From: a virus
DNA: 28,686 bases
IMG/VR virus record: IMGVR_UViG_3300044611_000537
Coordinates: 1-28,686 of that record
Reading direction: 5' to 3' (one strand)
Below, one piece after another: positions 22,154 to 28,686 of the stretch; positions within the stretch are counted from its first letter, which is position 1, and every line of letters starts with the position of its first letter. The notes beneath the pieces were generated by a model. That model was not told the DNA's origin. It saw only the letters and a program-made list of their open reading frames with translations, and did no database searches. The translations under genes were made by a program, and so were the position numbers.

Positions 22154-23311
22154 TTATGGGTTCCTGGGGAACGACCGCTGCGGGCTGTTGGCTCTGGTTT
22201 GGTTGCCGATGCTCGTGCTGACGTGTGAGACTGCATCGTTCCCGAAGGTGATTCGGTTGTTCACGATTACGCCTTCGCTTGAGCCTGAGCGCGTCCCTGC
22301 GGACGACATTGAATCACGCTCGCCAGCGCGGAATGCGTTAGTCGCAGCCTGACCAGCAGCGACGTCCACGTCGCTCACGAATCCAAGCAACTTCAAGCCG
22401 AAGATGATTGCGTCAATCACGGTCTTGATGGCGGTCAGCGCAATCTTTAGTGGAAGAAGCGCGAGTTCAAAGATAGAGATAGAACCTTCACTGCCCTCGA
22501 ACATGGAGAACAGTTCAGCGATTGAGTCAATAAGTGGGCCAACGTACTTCGTGACAAGATCACTAAGGATTGGTCCAACGGTGTCAAGCAACCCAGAGAA
22601 GGCTGGCAGCGCCTCTTCTACCAAGAACGTGAGCGCCTCTGTGACCATCGGCAAGAACTGCGCCCCGAACTTGTCCATCTCTTCCCCGAAGGCAATCTGT
22701 GCAGTGAGCATCTTTCCGCTAGTGCTATCAGCGAGAGCGTTGGCCACTTCTAGATACTTCTCGTTGGACTGGGTGAGGATGTCGGTGACGCTTGCGCCCT
22801 TCTCGATTGGACCAATGAGCGCAGCGAGTCCTCGCGTGCTTCCATTGGCAGCCTTGCCGATGAGCGCCATGACTTCTGCCATGTCTCTTCCAGTGACGGA
22901 GGAGATAGCGGCCGCAGCCTCGTTTGCCTGAAGAAGTTTCGTCTGATTCTTGAAGAATCGTGAGCCGACTTCTAGCCCAGCGCGAACGTCATCGTCCGTC
23001 TTGCCGAACCGAGCCATCGCCTTGATTTGCTCGTCAATCTTTGGTCCGAGTTTGTCCAACTCAAAGCCACGCGCCTTGAGTGCGGCGTTGGTGAGAATCG
23101 TTGATCGCTCGTCCTGAATCGCGCCCTTGACGGCATCAGCGACGAAGGCGGTGATCGCGGCGGCTGCAACGAGTGCAGCGGCGCCAATCGCCTTGAACGC
23201 GGCGACCGATGCGCCCTTGAGTTTGCCCATTGCGCCGCCCACCTTGCCAAGAGGCCCAGTGGCGGCGTCCTTAGCCTTGATGACGAAGTTGGCAGAACGG
23301 TCAGCAGCCAT
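22154..23311 (-). CDS. Tape measure protein (short)
   Basis: This 385-aa protein has a typical N-terminus (MAADRSANFVIKAKDAATGPLGKVGGAMGKLKGA), then a hydrophobic Ala-rich helix (about 40-58) and long helical stretches, with a further hydrophobic region (about 265-300). Tape-measure length sets tail length at roughly 1.5 angstrom per residue, so a tail near 58 nm is expected if the whole protein is used. It is short for the family. It starts by 1-base overlap (TGATG) with the upstream gene. Confidence 0.82.
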   Translation of the reverse strand: MAADRSANFVIKAKDAATGPLGKVGGAMGKLKGASVAAFKAIGAAALVAAAAITAFVADAVKGAIQDERSTILTNAALKARGFELDKLGPKIDEQIKAMARFGKTDDDVRAGLEVGSRFFKNQTKLLQANEAAAAISSVTGRDMAEVMALIGKAANGSTRGLAALIGPIEKGASVTDILTQSNEKYLEVANALADSTSGKMLTAQIAFGEEMDKFGAQFLPMVTEALTFLVEEALPAFSGLLDTVGPILSDLVTKYVGPLIDSIAELFSMFEGSEGSISIFELALLPLKIALTAIKTVIDAIIFGLKLLGFVSDVDVAAGQAATNAFRAGERDSMSSAGTRSGSSEGVIVNNRITFGNDAVSHVSTSIGNQTRANSPQRSFPRNP

Positions 23312-23823
23312 CAGCGTTGGTTCCCTCTCCTGAACTTCAGGATGGTGGCGCGGAAGGCGCCGTCATTGAGGAACTTCTCCGTGGTCGCAGAGAAGGCTTC
23401 CATTGCTCGCTCGATTGTACCTGGGCGCTTGACCGTATCCGAGACGAACGGCCGCGCAGCCACTGGAGTGACGCCCACTGCTCCGTTCTTCGTTCGGCGC
23501 ACTGGTCCACGCCCTTCCACGACAAACCAGCCATAGAAGACACCAGAGCGTCCGCCCTTGATTCCGACCACGGCGCCAGGCTTACTGAAGCGCACGCCGC
23601 GTGCCTTGATGTTCTTCTGCAACTTGCCTGGATTCTCGGTCGTGCGTCCACGCGGAGCGGCTTGCTTCATCGGCTTGAGCATGGTGCGCGCTGCGTTGAG
23701 TGCAGCGAAGGATTGCATGCGCTTGAAGCCGCTTGGGTTGCTGGCCTGGTAGAACCCGATGCGGAGATCATCAAAGTTCTTGTCGGTCTTGATTTGGAGA
23801 GTCAGCGAGTCGTTAGCGGCCAT
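23311..23823 (-). CDS. HK97-gp10-like protein
   Basis: This 170-aa protein has the basic, Gly-containing pattern of HK97 gp10-like neck/tail proteins: NAARTMLKPMKQAAPRGRT, IKARGVRFSKPGAVVGIKGG, FYGWFVVEGRGPV, and VAARPFVSDTVKR. The family usually lies before the tail terminator in the connector region; here it lies between the tail chaperones and the tape measure. AGGAG lies before the ATG at 23823, inside the frameshift-product end. Confidence 0.8.
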   Translation of the reverse strand: MAANDSLTLQIKTDKNFDDLRIGFYQASNPSGFKRMQSFAALNAARTMLKPMKQAAPRGRTTENPGKLQKNIKARGVRFSKPGAVVGIKGGRSGVFYGWFVVEGRGPVRRTKNGAVGVTPVAARPFVSDTVKRPGTIERAMEAFSATTEKFLNDGAFRATILKFRRGNQR

Positions 23824-24288
23824 GCTTCTCCTTAGGCTGAAGGTCGGACATCAGCGCAAGTGTACGAGCAAAGTGTTCTGCCTCCCACTCCAGAACCTCA
23901 TGCGGTGGAACGTGGAACTCCTTGCCGATGAGGTGCGCCGCGATAAGTGGATGCGGCGCCAGAGTCCGACCCGCCGCCAGCCGCTGGGCGTCGAGCCTTA
24001 TCGAGGGGGGAGTGCTGCTACTGCGTCGCTCCACTTCGTGATGGCGTCGGTGATGGCGTCCATCGGTGCATCAAGAACATCTTCGGCTGGTGCGCCATCT
24101 TCGTTCAGGAAGTTGTGGCTCACCACGAGACGCTTGAGTGCGTTCATTGCGCGCTCTACGTTGCCGCTCTGCAACTCAATGAACACGCGAGCAGGAACGC
24201 CCTCTGCCTTCATCGTCGCCGTCCAGCCCTCGAAGGGCGCGGCGAGTTTCACTTCAACGGTGCGGAACTGTGGCTTGCTCTGGCTCAT
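23813..24288 (-). CDS. Tail assembly chaperone, -1 frameshift product (158 aa)
   Basis: Ribosomes reading the upstream chaperone frame meet C CCC CCT at 24010-24004. A -1 shift there bypasses the TAA at 24000-23998 and reads on as PPSIRLDAQRLAAGRT to the stop at 23813, giving 95 plus 63 residues. This matches the G/GT tail chaperone pair of long-tailed phages, encoded between the major tail protein and the tape measure. The only start for the second frame alone is a GTG at 24034 without a good ribosome site, which also supports frameshifting. Confidence 0.75.
23998..24288 (-). CDS. Tail assembly chaperone, zero-frame product (96 aa)
   Basis: This protein starts MSQSKPQFRTVEVKLAAPFEG and continues with a beta-rich N-terminal half and a helical C-terminus (EDVLDAPMDAITDAITKW). 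Size, position right after the major tail protein, and the slippery stop region fit the shorter tail chaperone (G-like). It would bind the tape measure and recruit tail-tube subunits together with the frameshifted longer form. Confidence 0.78.
   Translation of the reverse strand: MSQSKPQFRTVEVKLAAPFEGWTATMKAEGVPARVFIELQSGNVERAMNALKRLVVSHNFLNEDGAPAEDVLDAPMDAITDAITKWSDAVAALPPR
24004..24010 (-). promoter_or_regulatory. Programmed -1 frameshift slippery site C CCC CCT
   Basis: On the minus strand the heptamer fits X XXY YYZ in the zero frame (CTC CCC CCT CGA TAA). Both Pro tRNAs can re-pair one base back, and the stop follows after one sense codon. This is the expected position for the tail-chaperone shift in phages of this type. 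Confidence 0.75.
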
Positions 24289-24318
24289 CTAGCCTCCTCC
24301 TCTGCTACTAGGTTGAAC

Positions 24319-25326
24319 TTACGGCAACGCCGCCAAGTCGCTATTCACGACGATGCGAAGGCTCTTCGCGCTCACCGTGTCGTAGACCAGCGTTCCAGTC
24401 ACGGCCATCGTGGTCAGACCATCTTCGGCGCCAGCCATCTGCTGAACTTCCGTTGGGACGATCATCGCAAGGATGTGTGCCGAGTAGGTGCCGTTGCTCC
24501 ACGTCAGTCGCACGCCCTTCGGGGTCGCTGCCTTGTATGCGTCGTACCACGTCGAGACTGCGCTCGCCGTGCTGCTCACCGTCATCGTCAGCGTGCCGCT
24601 GAATGGGTTGCTCTCACTGTGCGTGCTGAAGACCGTCGTGCCTGCGAGGTACGACTGGCGCGTGATCCCTGCGTTGAACTCCAGTGAGAAGTCGAGCAGG
24701 TACTCGTAAGCCGTTCCGTCAGCCGTGCCTGGGAAGGTTGAGCCGTGCTGGAAGGCATTCCAGAGGCGTCCCGCCATAAAGGGCGAAGTCGGTGTGCCTT
24801 CGGCAAGCGTCGCGCTGTTCTTGGCGATCTGCTGCGCGAAGAGGTTCGCGCTCAAGTTCGTCAGTCCGCTGCGGTCAGCAGCGATCGTGATTGACTCAGC
24901 CAAGCAGTAGTTCGCGGCGTATGCCTGCGTGCCATCCGTTGCGATCAACGTGTAGGACGTAGGCGAGTTCGCCGCTGTCATCGAGTAGTCGTAGTCCCAC
25001 TCGTATGGCGCAGCCGTGCCTGAAGGCGTATCGGTGCGCGTCATTGAGAGCCAGAGTGGAAGTTCGCCGACGCTCACGGCAGGGACGGTCGCGCTGAGTG
25101 TTGGCTCAACGGAGACGATCGTGCCAGTGGAGCCGATGAGCGGGTTGCGAAGTGCAACGGATCGCTCGGTGCCAAGTTCAATCGTTGTGCCTTCGGAGAT
25201 CACGCCAGTTGGCGTCACGAGCAACTTGCGGCCGCCGCTGGTCAGCGTCGGGATGGTTCCAGGCGTCGCCTCCTTGAAGGCGACCAACTTGCTGAACAGT
25301 ACGTTCCCTGCGGATGCGGCTGGCAT
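24319..25326 (-). CDS. Major tail protein
   Basis: This 335-aa protein is rich in Thr/Ser/Ala with many beta strands and few charges, typical of a tail-tube subunit with extra domains. The start PAASAGNVLFSKLVAF and stretches such as GTTIELGTERSVALRNP and TLTMTVSSTASAVS fit. It precedes the chaperone frameshift pair and tape measure in the canonical order. The ATG at 25326 overlaps the upstream stop (TAATG). A 30-base gap follows with no notable features. Confidence 0.82.
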   Translation of the reverse strand: MPAASAGNVLFSKLVAFKEATPGTIPTLTSGGRKLLVTPTGVISEGTTIELGTERSVALRNPLIGSTGTIVSVEPTLSATVPAVSVGELPLWLSMTRTDTPSGTAAPYEWDYDYSMTAANSPTSYTLIATDGTQAYAANYCLAESITIAADRSGLTNLSANLFAQQIAKNSATLAEGTPTSPFMAGRLWNAFQHGSTFPGTADGTAYEYLLDFSLEFNAGITRQSYLAGTTVFSTHSESNPFSGTLTMTVSSTASAVSTWYDAYKAATPKGVRLTWSNGTYSAHILAMIVPTEVQQMAGAEDGLTTMAVTGTLVYDTVSAKSLRIVVNSDLAALP

Positions 25327-25538
25327 TAGTCGTTCTCCTTGTCTTCAGCCGCAGTCGCGGCACGCTTGGCGATTCCTGCTGCGATCCAAGCCTCTGCCTG
25401 AACCACAGGTGCGCTGATGATACTACCGTCTGCAGGCAGACCAGCCACGAACTCTCCCTGTGGGATTGAGCCTGGCACGAACTGCACGTCAATGTGGCTG
25501 ATTACTGGGTAACTCAGAGGCTTCTTTAGGTCAGGCAC
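25326..25538 (-). CDS. Hypothetical protein, 70 aa
   Basis: No family is recognised. From the GTG at 25538, which overlaps the previous stop by 8 bases, the product is VPDLKKPLSYPVISHIDVQ then FVPGSIPQGEF and a helical Ala-rich C-terminus ending EDKEND. There is no clear ribosome site, and a TTG at 25571 is no better supported. It lies between the probable tail terminator and the major tail protein, where small joining proteins occur. Confidence 0.6.
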   Translation of the reverse strand: MPDLKKPLSYPVISHIDVQFVPGSIPQGEFVAGLPADGSIISAPVVQAEAWIAAGIAKRAATAAEDKEND

Positions 25539-25974
25539 TGGTTGCGATTGCCTCCACGCTTGAGACTTCAACGGTTGCGGTGATCGTGAGGAAGTCCGCG
25601 TCGCCCCACGTGTCGGTGCCGATGCTTGTGGAGGTCACGCTTGCCTGCGCCACGGCGTCTGTGCCGTTCAGCGTCACGCCGTCAATCAGGCTGTCGCGCA
25701 GCCAGGTGCGCCACGTCATCAGGTCCGCATACTTGCGGCCGAGGTCAGCCTGCGGCTGGATGTAGATGATGACGTTCAGCGTCAGCGTCACTTGGCGATT
25801 GCTCGCGCCATAGCCGATGGAGTCATCGCCTGGGATGATGACTGCCGCTGGGACCACTGCAAGATTGTCAGGTGGGAAGGCGTGAACGGTGCGGAGGACG
25901 TAGCCAGTTGGTGGCGTCTTCGCCGTCAGGTGCGCGGCGAGTCCACCGATAATCGTTCGGTCATCAAAACTCAT
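25531..25974 (-). CDS. Probable tail terminator / tail completion protein
   Basis: This 147-aa protein has the layout of a tail terminator: N-terminal helix (TIIGGLAAHLTA), strands (AVIIPGDDSIGYG, QVTLTLNVIIYIQPQA) and a helix (KYADLMTWRTWLRDSL), then a final sheet ending VEVSSVEAIATSA. It lies just before the major tail protein genes. The ATG overlaps the connector stop (ATGA). Assignment is by position and pattern, not by a strict motif. Confidence 0.7.
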   Translation of the reverse strand: MSFDDRTIIGGLAAHLTAKTPPTGYVLRTVHAFPPDNLAVVPAAVIIPGDDSIGYGASNRQVTLTLNVIIYIQPQADLGRKYADLMTWRTWLRDSLIDGVTLNGTDAVAQASVTSTSIGTDTWGDADFLTITATVEVSSVEAIATSA

Positions 25975-26576
25975 CGAGCCAGACCTTCGCGCCTTCGGTA
26001 TGCCTCAAGCAACACCTGAGCCTCAGGGTGAAGCGCGCGTGTCTGGCGCAAGATGCCGCCGAGGTCTTGACTGCCGATCACGCCGAATGGCGAGGTCCGC
26101 GATGACCAGACTGCGCCCGCTTGAATGATTGCGGCTTGCTTCACTGCGCTTGGCACGGACGGCCATCCGAAGACGCCGACCACCTTGACGCCGCGATAGA
26201 CGTCGCGCGGGAAGTTGCGCGGCCACGTCACCGAGACGTCAATCTCGTTGTACGGCCAGCCGTCCAGTGCTGCGTTGCCTGGCGCCAGGTTGTAGTCCGT
26301 GCCTGCGGTCCACGTTGTCTCGTAGGTGCCGTTGGCATCGTCGTCTGTCGTCAGCGTCGTGACGCTCACAAGGTCGTCCACGAGGACGTACTGGTAGTCG
26401 GTCGCCGTGTAGTAGCGAGTCTCGGTCGCGGTGCCAAAGCCGTTCTTGCGATCCGTGTATAGGTCAATCAGCGCGTCGGTTGCATCGAGTACGGACTGCA
26501 GCGCGCCGTCATCCGTGGTATCGGCAGTGCCGATTCCGATTGCGCTCTTGAACTCTGCGAGTGTTGCGTATGACAT
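25971..26576 (-). CDS. Head-tail connector protein
   Basis: This 201-aa protein starts MSYATLAEFKSAIGI and continues ALQSVLDATDALIDLYTDRKNG, the helical start of gp6-like head-tail adaptors, followed by a beta region (VSVTTLTTDDD, YNLAPGNAALDGWPYNEIDV) and a C-terminal helix (HPEAQVLLEAYRRREGL). These proteins form a ring beneath the portal. Its ATG directly follows the upstream stop (TAAATG). Confidence 0.78.
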   Translation of the reverse strand: MSYATLAEFKSAIGIGTADTTDDGALQSVLDATDALIDLYTDRKNGFGTATETRYYTATDYQYVLVDDLVSVTTLTTDDDANGTYETTWTAGTDYNLAPGNAALDGWPYNEIDVSVTWPRNFPRDVYRGVKVVGVFGWPSVPSAVKQAAIIQAGAVWSSRTSPFGVIGSQDLGGILRQTRALHPEAQVLLEAYRRREGLAR

Positions 26577-26852
26577 TTAGATGCCTCCGACTGACAGGAC
26601 GGTCAGGACTTGACCATCGTTCTCGGCGATAGCATAGAGCGTCTGTCGCTCCATTAGCCGAACGGTGACGTGTTCGCCCTTACGCAGCACGAAGCCGTTG
26701 GCAAGCGTCAGGTCCGCAGCGCCGATCAACACGTCCTTCGAGTTGTTGGCGAGCGCGTGCAAGTGAATCTCTGTGCCAGCAACGCGACCCTCAACGATGC
26801 TCGCCGCTGCGGTCCCCACGCTCATCTGCCTAGACGCCAGATACTGAGTCAC
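26577..26852 (-). CDS. Hypothetical capsid-region protein, 91 aa
   Basis: The GTG at 26852 overlaps the stop of the 55-aa gene (GTGA) and has GGAG upstream; an ATG at 26876 would overlap far more. The 91-aa product is beta-rich: VGTAAASIVEGRVAGTEIHLHAL, DVLIGAADLTLANGFVLRKGEHVTV and TLYAIAENDGQVLTVLSVGG. The pattern suggests a small beta-barrel head-completion or decoration protein, not a known family. Confidence 0.65.
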   Translation of the reverse strand: MTQYLASRQMSVGTAAASIVEGRVAGTEIHLHALANNSKDVLIGAADLTLANGFVLRKGEHVTVRLMERQTLYAIAENDGQVLTVLSVGGI

Positions 26853-27016
26853 TCGTCTTCTCCCTTTTCCCGCCATTTGACAGGCGTTCGCTTGGTGGTG
26901 GCTGTATTGCCCCACCTGACCACAATGGCGCGCTCTACGTGGCTCGTAGGTGCCTCTGCGTTGATTCTAGGCGCACCCTTCGCAGTCAGTTTCTTGATCT
27001 TGTGCCAGATGTTCAT
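26849..27016 (-). CDS. Small basic protein, 55 aa
   Basis: From the ATG at 27016 the frame gives MNIWHKIKKLTAKGAP, then RINAEAPTSHVERAIVVRW, and a basic end TTKRTPVKWREKGEDE. AGGAGGG lies 4 bases before the ATG, the best ribosome site in this stretch, and the TGA overlaps the next GTG. It has no recognised family; the position just after the major capsid gene suggests a head-completion or decoration role. Confidence 0.68.
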   Translation of the reverse strand: MNIWHKIKKLTAKGAPRINAEAPTSHVERAIVVRWGNTATTKRTPVKWREKGEDE

Positions 27017-27037
27017 TCTGCCCTCCTGCTAATGCAA

Positions 27038-27067
27038 CAGGGAGCCGAGCCGAAGCCCGACTCCCTG
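27038..27067 (-). terminator. Strong hairpin with UUCG tetraloop after major capsid gene
   Basis: On the minus strand a 13-bp stem (two G-U pairs) closes a C(UUCG)G tetraloop, one of the most stable RNA loops: arms CAGGGAGTCGGGC and GCTCGGCTCCCTG. It starts 25 bases after the major capsid stop. There is no U-tract, and the next gene's ribosome site follows closely, so it probably protects the capsid mRNA end or ends part of the transcripts. Confidence 0.75.
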
Positions 27068-27091
27068 CTGCTCAACCTAGTCGCCTACTGA

Positions 27092-28249
27092 TTAGGAAAC
27101 GTTGGCTGACTTGTACGACTTGACCGCTGAAGCCTGTGACAGCCCAGTGGCGCCGCGCACCTGAACCTTGTAGGAGATGAGGCCGAGGTTCCACGCGAAC
27201 TCGCGGGAGACTTCAACCTGAACGCCGCCTACGAGGACGGTGTAGATCTGTCCGAGGTCACCGAACAGGATTGCGCCTGCGGTGTCATCGGTCAGGTCAA
27301 TGAGTGCTGCACTGTAGATCGGCGCTCCGAGGAGACGATCTGGAGTGTTCGCATCGCCTGGTCGGAAGATTGGCTGTCCAGCCGTATCCACGAGACCAGT
27401 CACAACGCCGAGCGTCGTGTCGTTCATCAACCAGCCAGCCTTTGGTGCGCGTCGGTACGCCTGGTTCACAGACGCCTTCAACTTCGCAAGGTCGGTGAAG
27501 GTTGGGTTCACTGAAACGGTGCCTGAGCCAGTTGCGCCGACGTTGGCAGCAGCGGCAACAGCGGTACCAGCGAAGGCACCGTGAGCAACTGCGACTTCCG
27601 CGCCGCACTTGTCAGCGATCATCGCGGAGAGGTCAAACGCCGCATCTGTTGCGAGTTCTTCCGTCACCTGAATGATCGTTGCGTACTTGACTGGCGTGAG
27701 GGACAGGGCGCTGAGCGTTCCGTCCGACTCGCCGATCGTGCCAGCCTCAGCAACCGATCCAGCGGTTCCAAGAGCCGTGACTCGTGGGAACTGGATGTTG
27801 TTGCCTGTGCTTGCGCGGACCACAGTCACGATTGCTGGGTCAATGAATGGGTTGAACTGTGCCGCAACTACGTTCACGCGGTCAGCAATGGTGACTGGGT
27901 TGCCCAGGCCAGTTGCTCGTGAGACATCGCGGTACTCGAACATCTGCACGCCGCCATTGCGGGCGAGTGCGCGGAGTTCGTCGTTTGAGCCTTCGGTCTT
28001 CTCGACCTTAGGAGCGATTGCCGTGGCGTACTCAGCGCGAACTGCATCAGCAGCGCTGCGTGCTTCACTGGCTTCCTTCTCCGAACGGATCGCGGCCGCA
28101 ACCGTTGCAGCCTCCGAAGTAAGTTTCTCAAAGCGAGCCTGTGACTCGCCCTCAAGCGCTTCGCCCTTCTCGGCGAGGTCGGTCACGATGGACTGAGCCT
28201 CGGTCAGAAGGTTGGCACGCTTCTCGTGCAACTTTCGTGCGTCTGACAT
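27092..28249 (-). CDS. Major capsid protein, HK97 fold
   Basis: This 385-aa protein has an N-terminal helical delta-like scaffold region (about 1-95: KLHEKRANLLTEAQSIV, EKGEALEGESQARFEKL) expected to be cut off by the prohead protease, followed by the coat domain: FNPFIDPAIVTVVRASTGNN, SLTPVKYATIIQVTEEL, VSVNPTFTDLAKLKASV, and the end EFAWNLGLISYKVQVRGATG. The ATG at 28249 has AAGGAG at good spacing; a GTG at 28279 is an extension. The protease lies just upstream, as expected. Confidence 0.92.
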   Translation of the reverse strand: MSDARKLHEKRANLLTEAQSIVTDLAEKGEALEGESQARFEKLTSEAATVAAAIRSEKEASEARSAADAVRAEYATAIAPKVEKTEGSNDELRALARNGGVQMFEYRDVSRATGLGNPVTIADRVNVVAAQFNPFIDPAIVTVVRASTGNNIQFPRVTALGTAGSVAEAGTIGESDGTLSALSLTPVKYATIIQVTEELATDAAFDLSAMIADKCGAEVAVAHGAFAGTAVAAAANVGATGSGTVSVNPTFTDLAKLKASVNQAYRRAPKAGWLMNDTTLGVVTGLVDTAGQPIFRPGDANTPDRLLGAPIYSAALIDLTDDTAGAILFGDLGQIYTVLVGGVQVEVSREFAWNLGLISYKVQVRGATGLSQASAVKSYKSANVS

Positions 28250-28356
28250 TTCTGTCTCCTTTTTTTGATTGGTTTCCACAATGTTGCGGCTCGCCTAGCG
28301 GGATGACCTGATCGCGGGCTCGCGTACTAGCGCGGCGGAGCGGGGTCTCGTGGCTG
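28250..28356 (-). other. Gap between protease and capsid genes
   Basis: These 107 bases hold no credible gene. Near the capsid start an AT-rich stretch with seven A's precedes the ribosome site. The rest is GC-rich with partial inverted repeats around two CTAG words. No clear -35/-10 promoter or strong terminator is visible. A promoter giving extra capsid mRNA is possible but not shown. Confidence 0.4.
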
Positions 28357-28686
28357 TTAGAGCGATTCTGATTCCATCTCGGCGAGCAGCAACTTGGCGC
28401 GAGCGATGGATGGGTCCACCCCTGTGCGCTTCGGAGCCAACTTCTCCGTGACGGTTTCAATCACCTCGACATCCTCTTCGGTCAGCGGTTGCGCCGACTT
28501 CAAGGACTCGATGGCTGAGATAAGCCGATCGCCGTCTACGCCCATTCGGGAAGCGACTTTGCGAACGGAGGTCAAGCCCAGCGTCGCTGGGTAGGCGGGA
28601 GTCTGTCCTGCGGAGAGGACGCTCACCTCAAACAGATTCACTTCGCGCAGCGTGCGCTCGTCCTCGTTCCATTCATCGCCGTTCTT
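28357..28686 (-). CDS. C-terminal part of the prohead protease fusion (N-terminus cut by window end)
   Basis: This frame runs in from the window end and stops at 28357. It holds the last 109 residues (from 390) of the protease described at 1-1459: the strand VNLFEVSVLSAGQTPAYPAT, then a charged helical tail (LTEEDVEVIETVTEKLAPKR) ending LLLAEMESESL. Bases 28395-28686 duplicate bases 1-292 with six silent differences. It is the same gene seen twice because the map is circular, not a second gene. Confidence 0.88.
   Translation of the reverse strand, partial: KNGDEWNEDERTLREVNLFEVSVLSAGQTPAYPATLGLTSVRKVASRMGVDGDRLISAIESLKSAQPLTEEDVEVIETVTEKLAPKRTGVDPSIARAKLLLAEMESESL
28395..28686. repeat. Right copy of the near-identical terminal overlap
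   Basis: Counterpart of bases 1-292, at an offset of 28,394 bases, with the variant bases at 28522, 28537, 28552, 28555, 28630 and 28633. It ends exactly at the window end, inside a gene. Confidence 0.93.

Noticed and set aside
25326-25571. Longer TTG-started version of the 70-aa protein
   Set aside because: The TTG at 25571 has no ribosome site and lies deep inside the upstream gene; the GTG at 25538 is the more economical start.
1-28686. tRNA or rRNA genes
   Set aside because: No cloverleaf-like or conserved rRNA stretch was noticed in the gaps; a dedicated scan was not possible here.

Overview
The window reads as an almost complete tailed-bacteriophage genome (siphovirus type, HK97-fold capsid) in which every credible gene lies on the minus strand. 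The first 292 bases and the last 292 bases (28395-28686) are the same locus with six substitutions. The capsid-protease gene that runs off position 1 is completed by the sequence at 28357-28394. The natural reading is therefore a circular or circularly permuted map of about 28,394 bp, cut inside one gene and closed with a slightly divergent haplotype. The dense packing (ATGA, TAATG and GTGA overlaps almost everywhere), strong AGGAGG-type ribosome sites and high GC fit a phage. The P27-type small terminase, the head-protease linker domain, the FmdB-like zinc ribbon and the papain-like endolysin suggest an actinobacterial host, but this is inference only. No integrase, CI-like repressor, tRNA, CRISPR array or DNA polymerase was seen, so a lytic lifestyle is likely.

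In transcription order (descending coordinates), the packaging and head block is: small terminase (4642), large terminase, portal, a three-part HAD phosphatase/linker/prohead-protease fusion (1459 down to 1, continuing at 28394-28357), major capsid protein (28249-27092) and a strong UUCG hairpin. The connector and tail block is: a 55-aa small gene, a 91-aa protein, a head-tail connector, a probable tail terminator, a 70-aa protein, major tail protein, tail-assembly chaperones with a C CCC CCT -1 slippery site, an HK97-gp10-like protein, a short tape measure (385 aa), a 703-aa tail-tip protein, a glycine-rich receptor-binding fibre and a small fibre-associated protein.

The lysis and surface block (18077-15537) holds an XhlA-like protein, a secreted Pro/Thr-linker protein, a two-helix membrane protein, an 84-aa protein, a C39-like cysteine-peptidase endolysin and a holin-like protein. 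Next come a small protein, a metallophosphoesterase and a zinc-motif protein, followed by a hairpin and a TTGACA promoter with operator-like repeats (about 13890-13995).

The early/replication block (13845-7359) holds a zinc protein, two tiny membrane proteins, an FmdB-like zinc ribbon, a YqaJ-type exonuclease, a PD-(D/E)XK-like nuclease, a Rad52-like annealing protein with an SSB-like acidic tail, a replication-organiser-like protein, a dNMP kinase, a second nuclease, an RlpA-like secreted protein and an HTH-like protein. The exonuclease plus annealing protein form a recombination pair. The last block (7362-4752) carries a methyltransferase, an HExxH metalloprotein, an HNH endonuclease and a GT4 glycosyltransferase, followed by a palindrome-bearing gap before the small terminase.

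The best candidates for something new are the HAD-phosphatase/prohead-protease fusion, the SSB-like tip on the Rad52-type annealase, the secreted Pro/Thr-linker protein in the lysis region, and several genes under 60 codons.
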